From Chryseobacterium indicum (GTDB lineage Bacteria > Bacteroidota > Bacteroidia > Flavobacteriales > Weeksellaceae), in assembly GCF_021504595.1 (NCBI RefSeq), contig NZ_JACSGT010000001.1, forward strand, positions 1,612,001 through 1,676,000: a stretch of DNA of 64,000 bases. Direction: 5' to 3'. The translations under genes and the position numbers were made by a program. Within the stretch, counting starts at the first letter, position 1. Every line of letters begins with the position of its first letter. This document shows positions 27,737 through 35,601 of the stretch, in pieces. The notes under the pieces were generated by a model. That model made no database searches. It was not told where the DNA came from and saw only the letters and a program-made list of their open reading frames with translations.

Positions 27737-27765
27737 GAAACCTCAAGAAAATCTCCTGAGGTTTC
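27737..27765 (+). terminator. Hairpin between porQ and cmk
   Basis: GAAACCTCA and TGAGGTTTC form a perfect 9-bp stem, followed by TTGATTTTT. It may terminate or attenuate porQ transcription before cmk. Confidence 0.7.
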
Positions 27766-27799
27766 TTGATTTTTAAGAAAAAATCTTGAAATTTGCAGA

Positions 27800-28474
27800 A
27801 TGAAAAAACCTGTAATAGCTATCGACGGCTACTCATCTACCGGAAAAAGTTCAATTTCTAAAGTCATTGCTGCAAAGCTGGGACTTATTCATCTCGATAC
27901 AGGTGCGCTTTACAGAGGAGTAACATGGTTTGCTCTTCAGAATTGTTTAAATGACAGCGGAACCATTGATCTTGAGAAATTATTCTCTTCTATGGATCAG
28001 GTGGAACTTGAATTTAAAAATATTGATGGAGAACTGGTTCTTTTCCTTAATCATATTGATATTTCAAAAGCGATACGGACTACCGAAGTTTCGGATAATG
28101 TAAGTTTCGTTGCCAAACAGAAAGAAGTGAGAGATTTTCTCCTGCAGTCTCAGCGCAATCTGGCAGAAAAAGGAGGCATTATTATGGACGGACGTGACAT
28201 TGGGACAGTAGTGCTGCCAAATGCAGACTATAAATTTTTTCTTACCGCAAGTATTGATGAAAGAACAAGAAGGCGTTATCTGGAACTGCTTTCTTTAGGA
28301 ATCGAGGCGAATGAACAACAGGTGAAAGAAAATCTTATAGAACGCGACAGAATAGACAGCGAGCGGGAAATTGCCCCACTAAAGCAGGCAGAAGATGCTA
28401 TTATTATTGACAATACAACGATTTCTAAGAAAGAAACCATTGATGAGATTTTATCTCACATCAGAAAGATTTAA
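27800..28474 (+). CDS. cmk: (d)CMP kinase
   Basis: This 224-residue nucleotide kinase makes (d)CDP from (d)CMP and ATP. It has the P-loop DGYSSTGKSSISK at the N-terminus and DTGALYRGVTWFAL for substrate recognition. The conserved segment IIMDGRDIGTVVLPNADYKFFL is followed by RTRRRYLEL and the lid region ERDRIDSERE. It has the standard cytidylate kinase length. It follows porQ, separated by a hairpin, and precedes a YtxH gene. Confidence 0.97.
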   Translation: MKKPVIAIDGYSSTGKSSISKVIAAKLGLIHLDTGALYRGVTWFALQNCLNDSGTIDLEKLFSSMDQVELEFKNIDGELVLFLNHIDISKAIRTTEVSDNVSFVAKQKEVRDFLLQSQRNLAEKGGIIMDGRDIGTVVLPNADYKFFLTASIDERTRRRYLELLSLGIEANEQQVKENLIERDRIDSEREIAPLKQAEDAIIIDNTTISKKETIDEILSHIRKI

Positions 28475-28569
28475 CATTTTTTAATAGAAGTCTTTCTCCT
28501 TTGGTATGTTAATTGTACATTTCAATACAAGTAAAAAGCTAATATTATTAACTATTAAAAAAAACGAAA

Positions 28570-28917
28570 ATGTCTAAAAAAAACAATACAGCGGGTATTT
28601 TGGCAGGACTTCTTGCAGGTGCTGCGGCGGGTGTTATCTTAGGAATGCTTTATGCTCCGGAAGAAGGTAAAGAAACCAGAAAGAAAATTAAAACTAAAGC
28701 TGAAGATCTTAAAGATCAGGCTAAAAATAAATATGGTGAAGTTTCCGAAAAAGTAAAAGACCAGTACAGCAATATTTCTTCTACTTTTAAAGAAACAGCA
28801 AACAGCGTTGCCAATACTGTGAAAGACGGGTACGATAAATACAAAGATCAGATCGTTTCTAAAACTGCAGACGTAGTAAAAAATGTAGAATCTGAACTGA
28901 ATGATCTAAAACAATAA
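28570..28917 (+). CDS. YtxH domain protein
   Basis: This 115-residue protein begins with a Gly/Ala-rich membrane or membrane-associated segment (AGILAGLLAGAAAGVILGMLYAPEEGKETRKKI), the hallmark of YtxH. It continues with a long Lys/Asp-rich amphipathic helix (repeats such as KAEDLKDQAKNK, VKDQYSNIS, VKDGYDKYKDQI). YtxH proteins are envelope-stress associated in many Gram-positive and Bacteroidota species, but their molecular role is not established. It heads a group of three small envelope genes, with a strong hairpin after it, so expression may differ from the next two. Confidence 0.9.
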   Translation: MSKKNNTAGILAGLLAGAAAGVILGMLYAPEEGKETRKKIKTKAEDLKDQAKNKYGEVSEKVKDQYSNISSTFKETANSVANTVKDGYDKYKDQIVSKTADVVKNVESELNDLKQ

Positions 28918-28946
28918 TATAGTTTATTTTTTAGGTAAATTATGAG

Positions 28947-28977
28947 AAGGAACTTTATAAACGAAAGTTCCTTTTTT
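28947..28977 (+). terminator. Terminator or attenuator after the YtxH gene
   Basis: AAGGAACTTT (28947-28956) pairs perfectly with AAAGTTCCTT (28964-28973), followed by a T-run. Confidence 0.85.
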
Positions 28978-28997
28978 TGTAACTTTAAAGAAAAACA

Positions 28998-29306
28998 ATG
29001 ATTGAAACTATTAAAGAATACGCTTCCAAAAGGATCGATCTCCTGAAAATTGAAGCCACCGAAAAATCCTCTCTTTCGGCAGGAATGATCACTTATTTTG
29101 TGGTTTTACTGGTCGCTTTTGGTTTTTTCATCATTCTGTTCAACTTCGGAATTGCCTTTCTTATCGGTAAAGCATTGGGCGATCAGTCTTACGGATTCCT
29201 TATTGTTGCCGCTTTTTATCTTTTAACCATGATTCTTATTGTGATGTTTAAAAAGAAAATCGTAAATTATGTGGCAGATCAGGTAATTAAATTTTTAAAT
29301 CATTAA
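28998..29306 (+). CDS. Phage-holin-family (holin-X/YqjE-like) membrane protein
   Basis: This 102-residue protein has an amphipathic N-terminus (MIETIKEYASKRIDLLKIEATEK) and two TM helices (about 32-58 and 65-88) ending in a basic tail. This is the architecture of the family often labelled phage holin or YqjE. There is no phage gene nearby, and these occur widely as chromosomal envelope-stress proteins, so lysis is unlikely. The next gene begins 3 bp after its stop, so the two are co-translated or coupled. Confidence 0.85.
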   Translation: MIETIKEYASKRIDLLKIEATEKSSLSAGMITYFVVLLVAFGFFIILFNFGIAFLIGKALGDQSYGFLIVAAFYLLTMILIVMFKKKIVNYVADQVIKFLNH

Positions 29307-29309
29307 ACT

Positions 29310-29807
29310 ATGAGCAGAAAGTATGAAAGCTTAGAGGAACTGAGAAGAAAGAAAAAGCTGCTGAAGCAGGAAATAGACGGTCTGGAAGATCTCTTAACCT
29401 TCAAAAATACAAAGGAAAGTCTGAGTGCTTTTACCAATGGTTTAACAGATCAGTACCTGCAGGAAAAAATAGATGAAGACGGCGACGAAAAGGTAGTTCT
29501 AAGAAAAGATGTTATCGCCAAACAGATTACTTCGGAAATTAAAGGAGCCTTAATCAATAAAAATACAGCAATGGGAATTGCAAATTCCGCATTTAAAGGA
29601 GATGCTGCTGATATTATGATTAATCTTGCGGTAACTACACTTGTCGGGAATTATGCCAGAAAAAACTTTAAAAGTTCAAACTGGAAAAAGAAATTAATCG
29701 GCGCAGCCATGATTTATCTTGCTCCCGCCGCTTTAAGATTTGTACGAAAGAAACTTGAAACCTATCAGAAAAATAAAAGTGTTTCCAGCATGGAACAGCT
29801 TATCTAA
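29310..29807 (+). CDS. Coiled-coil and transmembrane protein, unknown function
   Basis: This is a 165-residue protein. The N-terminus is a charged coiled coil (LEELRRKKKLLKQEIDGLEDLL). The middle has a helical domain (AKQITSEIKGALINKNTAM), then a hydrophobic segment near the C-terminus (LIGAAMIYLAPAALRFVRKKL) that could be one TM. I do not recognise a family; it resembles YqjK-type companions of YqjE only in position. It follows the holin-like gene by 3 bp. A joint role in membrane or envelope homeostasis is inference from context. Confidence 0.7.
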   Translation: MSRKYESLEELRRKKKLLKQEIDGLEDLLTFKNTKESLSAFTNGLTDQYLQEKIDEDGDEKVVLRKDVIAKQITSEIKGALINKNTAMGIANSAFKGDAADIMINLAVTTLVGNYARKNFKSSNWKKKLIGAAMIYLAPAALRFVRKKLETYQKNKSVSSMEQLI

Positions 29808-29820
29808 AGTTTGCGGGTTT

Positions 29821-29887
29821 TAGAGTTTTAGAGTCAGAGATTTTTTAAGGGTTATAAAAACTCAAACACTCCCACTCTAAAACTCTA
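29821..29887. terminator. Long inverted repeat between convergent genes
   Basis: TAGAGTTTTAGAGT (29821-29834) and ACTCTAAAACTCTA (29874-29887) are perfect 14-bp reverse complements with a 39-nt spacer, lying between two convergent genes. This may be a bidirectional terminator or barrier. The long loop is unusual for an intrinsic terminator. Confidence 0.55.
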
Positions 29888-29897
29888 TTACTCAAAC

Positions 29898-30629
29898 TTA
29901 CTCTCCCATTCTAAAAAGCTGCCCAAGAATAATACCTGCAGCCATTGAAACATTTAGACTTTCTGTGGACTGCGATTTTCCGAATCTCGGGATCATAACA
30001 CTTTTATGAAGCAGTTTTTCCGTTTCCGGACGCATTCCATTGCCTTCATTTCCTAAAATTAAATTCATTTTTTCAGGTCTTTCGAAAGCATAGATATTTT
30101 CACCGTCCATATCGGTTCCGATGTTAATATTTCCTGTTTCGGATAAATATTCAGGCAGGTTAGTATAAACTATATTTACTCTAGTAAAAGAACCCATACT
30201 TGCCATAATAACTTTAGGATTGTAAAAATCTACAGTGTCTTCACTGCAGATAATCTGTTCTATTCCAAACCAGTCTGCAAGACGGATCATCGTTCCCAGA
30301 TTTCCGGGATCCTGAATACCATCCAAAACAAGCTGAAGATTTTTGTCCTGCGTTTTTTGTTCCGGATTAAGATGACAGACCGCCACAGAATCTTTTGGAT
30401 TTTGCAGAAAACTGATTTTTTTCAACTCATTTTCAGAGATATGAGTTACCGGAACTTCCATACGGTCTAATTTTTGCGGATCCGTAGAAAATATTTCTTT
30501 AATTTTAAATCTGGAATCAGGAAGTTCACGGATGATTTTATTACCTTCAACCAAAAACAAATTGTATTTTTGCCTGAACTTCTTTTTATCTAAAGACTGT
30601 AAAATTTTTATTGTATGAGCTGTAAGCAT
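29898..30629 (-). CDS. SpoU/TrmH-family RNA 2'-O-methyltransferase
   Basis: This 243-residue SPOUT methyltransferase transfers a methyl group from S-adenosylmethionine to a ribose 2'-O of rRNA or tRNA. The start is set at MLTAHTIKILQSLDKKKFR (30629), the usual N-terminal substrate-binding domain. SPOUT motifs are motif 1 DPGNLGTMIRLADWFG, motif 2 LILGNEGNGM, and motif 3 STESLNVSMAAGIIL. It most resembles the RlmB/TsnR type. Its 5' end overlaps the divergent tamL gene by 15 bp, with the promoter (TTG at 30673-30675, TACTTTTG at 30645-30652 on the minus strand) inside tamL. Confidence 0.93.
   Translation of the reverse strand: MLTAHTIKILQSLDKKKFRQKYNLFLVEGNKIIRELPDSRFKIKEIFSTDPQKLDRMEVPVTHISENELKKISFLQNPKDSVAVCHLNPEQKTQDKNLQLVLDGIQDPGNLGTMIRLADWFGIEQIICSEDTVDFYNPKVIMASMGSFTRVNIVYTNLPEYLSETGNINIGTDMDGENIYAFERPEKMNLILGNEGNGMRPETEKLLHKSVMIPRFGKSQSTESLNVSMAAGIILGQLFRMGE
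30565..30572 (+). promoter_or_regulatory. Candidate tamL promoter box inside the methyltransferase gene
   Basis: TATTTTTG lies 43 bp upstream of the tamL ATG. It is within codons of the minus-strand methyltransferase gene. No -33 TTG was seen. Confidence 0.4.
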
Positions 30630-33212
30630 TATAAGAATTCTCCTCAAAAGTATTATAAAATTATATCATTTGCAACATTTGTAGGTCTCCTTTATGCTTG
30701 TAGTACCACTAAAAAAGTTCCGGACGGCGAATATTTGCTGGTAAAAAACAATTTTCAGTTTGAAGATAAGAAAGAACCCTTCGATGGCGAACTGAAAGAT
30801 TACGTACAGCAGAAGCCCAATAAAAGACAGCTTCTTTTCATGCCTTTAAGCCTTTGGCTTTACAATGCTGCCAATCCCAAATACGACACGCTTCTTAACG
30901 AGTACATGACGTATCCTAATGAACTGAGAAATCAAAAACTGAGAGATTCTCTTTTCATTAAATACAATATGAAAAACAGTGTGGGTAAAAGTCTTTTCTT
31001 CGACAGACTTTATCACAACTGGGGTTCTGCTCCTGTAATACTCGACCTGACAAAAACGTCAAAGAGTGCCGAATCTATTAAAAAAAGAATGACGTACCGG
31101 GGTTATTGGGATGCAGATGTAAAATTTAAACATGAGCTTGATTCTTCAGCCAAAAAAGCTGCGGTTAATTATTTTATCACGCATAATCAGCCAACTTATA
31201 TTAAGGATTATTATTACAATATATCCGATCCTAACATTAAAAGTATCTATCAGCAGAAAATCCGTGAAACTCTTGTAAAAAAAGGTCAGATTCTGGATCA
31301 GACGATTTTAGAGAAGGAAGTAAGCAGGATTAATGATGTGATGCGGGAATACGGATATTACCGTTTTAACAGTCTTGGCGATGAGGTAGGTTTTGTGGCA
31401 GATTCTCTTAAAAGTACAAAGCAGGTTCCACTGGTTTTGGAAATCCGAAAAGATTCTCTGGACAGTCCGTACAAACAGGCAACCATCGGAAATATTGATG
31501 TTGCTATTGTAGATGAAGCAAAAGATTTCCCGAATAATACAAGACAAGACAGCTTAAGAGGAATCCGTTTTCATAAAACAGATAACAGCTACGATTCCCG
31601 ATCTATTTGGAGAGCTATTATCATAGGAAATAAGCAGGTTTACGACCAGAAAAAATTGGATCTTACCAAAAGAAATATTCTGGCAATGAATAATTTCAGT
31701 ATTCTGAAAGCCAGAGATTCATTAAGAAGAGGTGGTACTTCCAGCCCTAATGACAGTATTGTAGATGTAACCTACATCTTAAAACCGCTTCCGAAATATG
31801 ATCTGAAAGTGGGAACAGATTTAAATTATTCTGAAGTATTGAATTTTGGAATTTCTCCTTCTGTTGATCTTACGACAAGAAATATTTTTGGCGGAGCGGA
31901 AAACCTTACCACAAGTCTTTCCGGAACTTTCGGACGTATTGTAAACCCGAAAAATATAGACAACAGAATCTGGGCATACGAAATCTCAGCACAGGCTTCG
32001 TTAAATTTCCCGAGATTATTGCTGCCCTTCAATTATTATAAACTGATACCCAAAAGATACAGCCCAACTTCTTCCATTACTCTGGGAGTTTCAGATCAGA
32101 GCAATATTGGTTTGGGAAGACTTAACTTTAATACCGGTCTTAATTATCTGGCAACGGTAAATGATAAAGTAACACATAGACTTACGCTGTTTAATACACA
32201 GCTGAGTTTAACGAAAAATAAAGACGCTTATTATGATTATTTTGTAAATGACAATGCCATCCGCGAAGAGTTCTTTGCCGATTATTTTGCTTACAAACCT
32301 TCTGTAGCAAACGATTTTAAAGCAGGACTGCTTACCATTGATCAGGTTTCCCAGAAAATCATAGCAGATACAGATTACCTTAATGGACTTGATCAACAGG
32401 GAGTTGACCGATTCGTAGCATTTGTGGGAACTTTGGTAAATAAAGACCGACAGACTCAGGATGTATTAATTTCTTCTTTCATCTATAATTTTATTTATAA
32501 CGAGATAGGAAAAAAAGATTATCCAAATGCTTTTTATTTTAACGGAAAAATAGAATTAGCGGGTAACATCTTCAGTATCTTCAATCAGAAAAGAAGTGAC
32601 GGAGGTGTTGTTACAAGTCCGGAAAGAACCATTTTCAATATTCCGTATGCTCAGTTTGTGAAATTTGATTTTGATTTCAGAAAATATTTTAAATTCGGAA
32701 ACAATACTTTAGCACTTCGTCAGTTTGTAGGAATCGGAATTCCTTATGGAAACTCTTCAAATATGCCTGTTATCCGTTCTTATTTCAACGGTGGACCGAA
32801 TGACATCAGAGCTTGGGTTCCTTTCGGAGGATTAGGACCTGCAGACTCTCAGGTGGATGAAAGAGTGCGTACTTATATGACTGATAATTTAAAACTGACC
32901 ACAAATATAGAATTCAGGATGCCTTTTAATGATATGTATGAAGGTGCTATTTTCACAGACATCGGTAACATCTGGAGTCTTAAAAATTATAACAACGGAT
33001 ACGGAGATGAGTTTAAATTCAATAAATTCATCAGACAGGTAGGTGTAGGAAGCGGTTTTGGTTTAAGAGTAAATATTGCTTACATAAAACTCAGACTGGA
33101 TCTCGCTTATAAAATATATGAACCGAACAAGCCTGAAGGCGACCGATGGAGACTAAAACACCTGCAGCCGTTTAAACCAACTTTAAATATCGCTTTCGGA
33201 TATCCATTCTAA
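30615..33212 (+). CDS. Lipidated Omp85 protein TamL (BamA/TamA superfamily)
   Basis: This is an 865-residue outer membrane assembly protein. Residues 1-29 form a signal with lipobox LLYAC (Cys29), followed by STTKKVPDGEYLLVKNNF, the start typical of TamL. POTRA-like domains occupy about 35-400 (KSAESIKKRMTYRGYWDADVKF and similar). The C-terminal half is the 16-strand barrel, with the lid-lock region GGPNDIRAWVPFGGLGP and final FGYPF. TamL works with TamB to insert outer membrane proteins or lipids; tamB is not adjacent here. The start at 30615 is required to keep the signal peptide, although it overlaps the divergent gene. Confidence 0.93.
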   Translation: MSCKHYKNSPQKYYKIISFATFVGLLYACSTTKKVPDGEYLLVKNNFQFEDKKEPFDGELKDYVQQKPNKRQLLFMPLSLWLYNAANPKYDTLLNEYMTYPNELRNQKLRDSLFIKYNMKNSVGKSLFFDRLYHNWGSAPVILDLTKTSKSAESIKKRMTYRGYWDADVKFKHELDSSAKKAAVNYFITHNQPTYIKDYYYNISDPNIKSIYQQKIRETLVKKGQILDQTILEKEVSRINDVMREYGYYRFNSLGDEVGFVADSLKSTKQVPLVLEIRKDSLDSPYKQATIGNIDVAIVDEAKDFPNNTRQDSLRGIRFHKTDNSYDSRSIWRAIIIGNKQVYDQKKLDLTKRNILAMNNFSILKARDSLRRGGTSSPNDSIVDVTYILKPLPKYDLKVGTDLNYSEVLNFGISPSVDLTTRNIFGGAENLTTSLSGTFGRIVNPKNIDNRIWAYEISAQASLNFPRLLLPFNYYKLIPKRYSPTSSITLGVSDQSNIGLGRLNFNTGLNYLATVNDKVTHRLTLFNTQLSLTKNKDAYYDYFVNDNAIREEFFADYFAYKPSVANDFKAGLLTIDQVSQKIIADTDYLNGLDQQGVDRFVAFVGTLVNKDRQTQDVLISSFIYNFIYNEIGKKDYPNAFYFNGKIELAGNIFSIFNQKRSDGGVVTSPERTIFNIPYAQFVKFDFDFRKYFKFGNNTLALRQFVGIGIPYGNSSNMPVIRSYFNGGPNDIRAWVPFGGLGPADSQVDERVRTYMTDNLKLTTNIEFRMPFNDMYEGAIFTDIGNIWSLKNYNNGYGDEFKFNKFIRQVGVGSGFGLRVNIAYIKLRLDLAYKIYEPNKPEGDRWRLKHLQPFKPTLNIAFGYPF
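30645..30675 (-). promoter_or_regulatory. Methyltransferase promoter inside tamL
   Basis: On the minus strand TTG (30673-30675), a 20-bp spacer, then TACTTTTG (30645-30652), which matches TAnnTTTG. Transcription would start near 30638, giving a leader of about 9 nt. Confidence 0.55.
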
Positions 33213-33219
33213 AACATAT

Positions 33220-33262
33220 AACAGGTAGTATCTCTAATAAATCGATACTACCTGTTTTTTTT
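33220..33262. terminator. Strong bidirectional terminator, tamL / SanA-like
   Basis: AACAGGTAGTATC (33220-33232) and GATACTACCTGTT (33244-33256) form a perfect 13-bp stem, followed by eight T, between convergent genes. Confidence 0.9.
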
Positions 33263-33878
33263 AATCCGGCGAAATTCCTAAAGCAAAATACACCACTGCA
33301 ACCGTTCTAGCAAGAATTTCTCTGAACTGATTTCTGTAATAACTTTCAGGTTTGGTAACGTCCTGTGCATCAAAACCCAGTGCATTCATATTGTTATTTC
33401 TGGCAAATAACAGAGCCCGGAGATTATGAAATCCCTGAGAAACAATAATTACATTGTCTTTTTTGTAAACATCTTTACAGCGGAGAATACTTTGATAGGT
33501 GTTAAAACCTTTCGGATCCTCCATAATAATTTCCTCCGGAACACCTTCCTGATAAATAAGATATTTTTTCATGGCAGCAGGTTCATCATATCCTTTACTC
33601 TTCTCACCACTTACAAGAATTCTGCGGATTTTACCGTGATGATAAAGCAGTGCAGCCGCATCCATTCTCTTTGTAAAATAAGGATTGGATAAACCCGATC
33701 TCATTTTAGGAGAAGTTCCCAGTACTAAAGCAACTTCCCTTGGAGGAATTTTTGAAATTTTAGTATAGGTTCTTCCGTCCGTAAGAGCAAAAACCCATGC
33801 ATTGGCAAGACATATCAACAGAATTCCTATTTCTATTGATATGAATATCAGGTTAAATATGTTTTTTATTATTCTCAA
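33261..33878 (-). CDS. SanA/YdcF (DUF218) family membrane-anchored protein
   Basis: This is a 205-residue protein with an N-terminal TM helix (about residues 4-30) anchoring a periplasmic DUF218 domain. The domain has PPREVALVLGTSPKMRSG, then KRMDAAALLYHHGKIRRILVSGEKSKGYDEPAAMKKYL and VIIVSQGFHNLRALLFA. E. coli SanA affects envelope permeability to vancomycin at high temperature; ElyC is a related envelope protein. The reaction is unknown. It overlaps the upstream reductase gene by 4 bp (ATGA-type overlap), so the two are in an operon. Confidence 0.88.
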   Translation of the reverse strand: MRIIKNIFNLIFISIEIGILLICLANAWVFALTDGRTYTKISKIPPREVALVLGTSPKMRSGLSNPYFTKRMDAAALLYHHGKIRRILVSGEKSKGYDEPAAMKKYLIYQEGVPEEIIMEDPKGFNTYQSILRCKDVYKKDNVIIVSQGFHNLRALLFARNNNMNALGFDAQDVTKPESYYRNQFREILARTVAVVYFALGISPD

Positions 33879-34999
33879 GTAAGATCAAAGTTAAGCTTTA
33901 TTTTCTCGCTTTTTGCAATCGACATACAAGCTAAGATATGTCCTCTCTCCTCTTCATTTTCCGTTAAATATTCATTTTCAAGCAATTCCACTTCTCCTTC
34001 TTCTAAAATACACTCACAACTTCCGCAAATTCCCGATTTACAGGAATACGGAACCTGAAATTTCTGTATAAGAAGCTGCTGCAGAATTCTTTCTTCATTA
34101 GTGGGAAGTATGGCAGAATATTCCTTTTCGAGCATTTTAAATTCCAGTTCAACATTTTCTATCAATGGAAATTCTTTTTCTACAGGATAAATATCGTCAT
34201 TAAATTCTTCAAAAAGTTCAAAATGAATATTTTTTTTCGGAATTCCGTGATGATAGCATGCGTTGGCAAGTGTTTTAATCATCTCTCCCTTTCCGCAGAT
34301 CAGCACTTCATCTACAGCATCCCAAATGGTAGATTCTTCATCCGTATCATCCAGATGAAGGATCTGGTTGATGATGAGACTTAATTTTTTATCATCCAGT
34401 CTCCCATGAAAAAAACTGTTGGCGGTTTTCTCTCGGGAGAAAAAATAAAAAATCTGCAGCCGGTCTCCGTACATTTTAGCGAGGCGATCCAGTTCATCTT
34501 TGTAAATGAGATCTTCAGAGCTTTTATTTCCAAAAAATAAAAACAGCCTGGTTCTTGGTTCGTTATGCAGAATATTTTTAAAATGACTTAAAATTGGGGT
34601 AATTCCTATTCCTGCCGCAAATCCTACAATGGTTCTGAATTCGCTGGGTTTTGAAATAAGTGTAAATCTTCCACCCGGTTCACTTACCAATAATTCATCA
34701 CCTTCTTGATAATTTTGAAACAATTGCGAAGCAGCTCCTTCCGGAGAATTCATTTTTATGCCCAAAGCAATTTTATGTTCGTACGGAGCGGAAGTCATCG
34801 AATAGTCATTAATAATTTCTTTACCGTGAGCCTGAAATCTGATACTGACAAACTGACCGGCATCAAACCTGAAATTTTCTTTCAGATTCTCCGGAATCCC
34901 GAATTCCAGAGAAAAAGTATTTTTGGTCAGTTCTTCCTTTTTCGCTATTTTTAACCGATGAAACTGTGTAAGTTTCCCTTTATAGATTTGTTGTTCCAT
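33875..34999 (-). CDS. PaaE-like ferredoxin reductase with C-terminal 2Fe-2S domain
   Basis: This 374-residue flavoprotein has three parts. The FAD-binding barrel (about 10-105) has NDYSMTSAP. The NAD(P)-binding domain (about 110-250) has FAAGIGITPILSHF and VLICGKGEM. The plant-type ferredoxin domain (about 290-374) has CKSGICGSC and a fourth Cys in LACMS. This is the architecture of PaaE and Hmp-like oxidoreductases, which pass electrons from NAD(P)H to an oxygenase or other acceptor. No paa oxygenase genes are nearby, so the partner is unknown. Its -7 box (TATTTTTG, minus, 35010-35017) ends 10 bp before the start. Confidence 0.92.
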   Translation of the reverse strand: MEQQIYKGKLTQFHRLKIAKKEELTKNTFSLEFGIPENLKENFRFDAGQFVSIRFQAHGKEIINDYSMTSAPYEHKIALGIKMNSPEGAASQLFQNYQEGDELLVSEPGGRFTLISKPSEFRTIVGFAAGIGITPILSHFKNILHNEPRTRLFLFFGNKSSEDLIYKDELDRLAKMYGDRLQIFYFFSREKTANSFFHGRLDDKKLSLIINQILHLDDTDEESTIWDAVDEVLICGKGEMIKTLANACYHHGIPKKNIHFELFEEFNDDIYPVEKEFPLIENVELEFKMLEKEYSAILPTNEERILQQLLIQKFQVPYSCKSGICGSCECILEEGEVELLENEYLTENEEERGHILACMSIAKSEKIKLNFDLT

Positions 35000-35017
35000 A
35001 ACTTCAACTCAAAAATA
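34983..35017. promoter_or_regulatory. Overlapping divergent -7 boxes (reductase / thioredoxin)
   Basis: On the plus strand TAGATTTG (34983-34990) lies inside the first codons of the reductase gene and can serve the thioredoxin gene at 35033. On the minus strand TATTTTTG (35010-35017) serves the reductase. The two genes are only 33 bp apart. Confidence 0.5.
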
Positions 35018-35032
35018 GATAAAAAATAATTT

Positions 35033-35587
35033 ATGAAGAAGATAATTTTATCCACGCTTGTAGTTTTTTCACTGGCGAGCTGTAAAAAGGAAAACCAGAA
35101 AAATGAAGAAAATGTAGCAACAACAGATTCTACAGCAGTTTTACAGAAAGAAGAAACTCCAACATCCCAATTCAGAGAAATTTCTCAACAAAATCTGGTT
35201 GAGAATTTATCTAAAAAGAATGACACTTTATATGTTACCAATTTCTTTGCTACCTGGTGCGGACCCTGCATGATGGAAATTCCTCATTTTAAGAAAAAAA
35301 TAGAGGAACTAAAGGGTAAACCTGTAAAATTTACTTTTGTAGATATTCTTGATAAACCGGCATGGAAAGATAAAGTACCTGCTTTTGCCAAAGAAAATAA
35401 TCTGGAAAATCATATTGTTTTAGTAGACGAATCTAAATTTGATGATACCTTTTTCGGCAATTTCAAAACGTGGAAAGGAAACGGAATTCCATTTACTCAT
35501 TTCAGAAAAGGCGATAAAACAGAAGAAGTTGAAGGATCAATGTCTGAGGAAATGCTCAGCGAAAAAATCAATTCTTTATTAAAATAA
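35033..35587 (+). CDS. TlpA/ResA-like thioredoxin lipoprotein
   Basis: This 184-residue protein is exported as a lipoprotein (ILSTLVVFSLASCKKE, Cys16). A Glu/Thr-rich linker leads to a thioredoxin fold from about residue 55. The redox motif is FATWCGPCMMEIPHF (Cys-Gly-Pro-Cys), and the cis-Pro region is GIPFTHFRKG. TlpA-type proteins reduce periplasmic disulphides, often for cytochrome c or metalloprotein maturation. It is 14 bp upstream of the FecCD-type permease on the same strand, so co-transcription is likely. The reason for that association is not obvious. Confidence 0.93.
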   Translation: MKKIILSTLVVFSLASCKKENQKNEENVATTDSTAVLQKEETPTSQFREISQQNLVENLSKKNDTLYVTNFFATWCGPCMMEIPHFKKKIEELKGKPVKFTFVDILDKPAWKDKVPAFAKENNLENHIVLVDESKFDDTFFGNFKTWKGNGIPFTHFRKGDKTEEVEGSMSEEMLSEKINSLLK

Positions 35588-35601
35588 ACTTCAGACGTTT
35601 T

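Noticed and set aside
28998..29306. Prophage indicated by a holin-family protein
   Set aside because: No other phage gene is present, and this family is common in bacterial chromosomes as an envelope protein.
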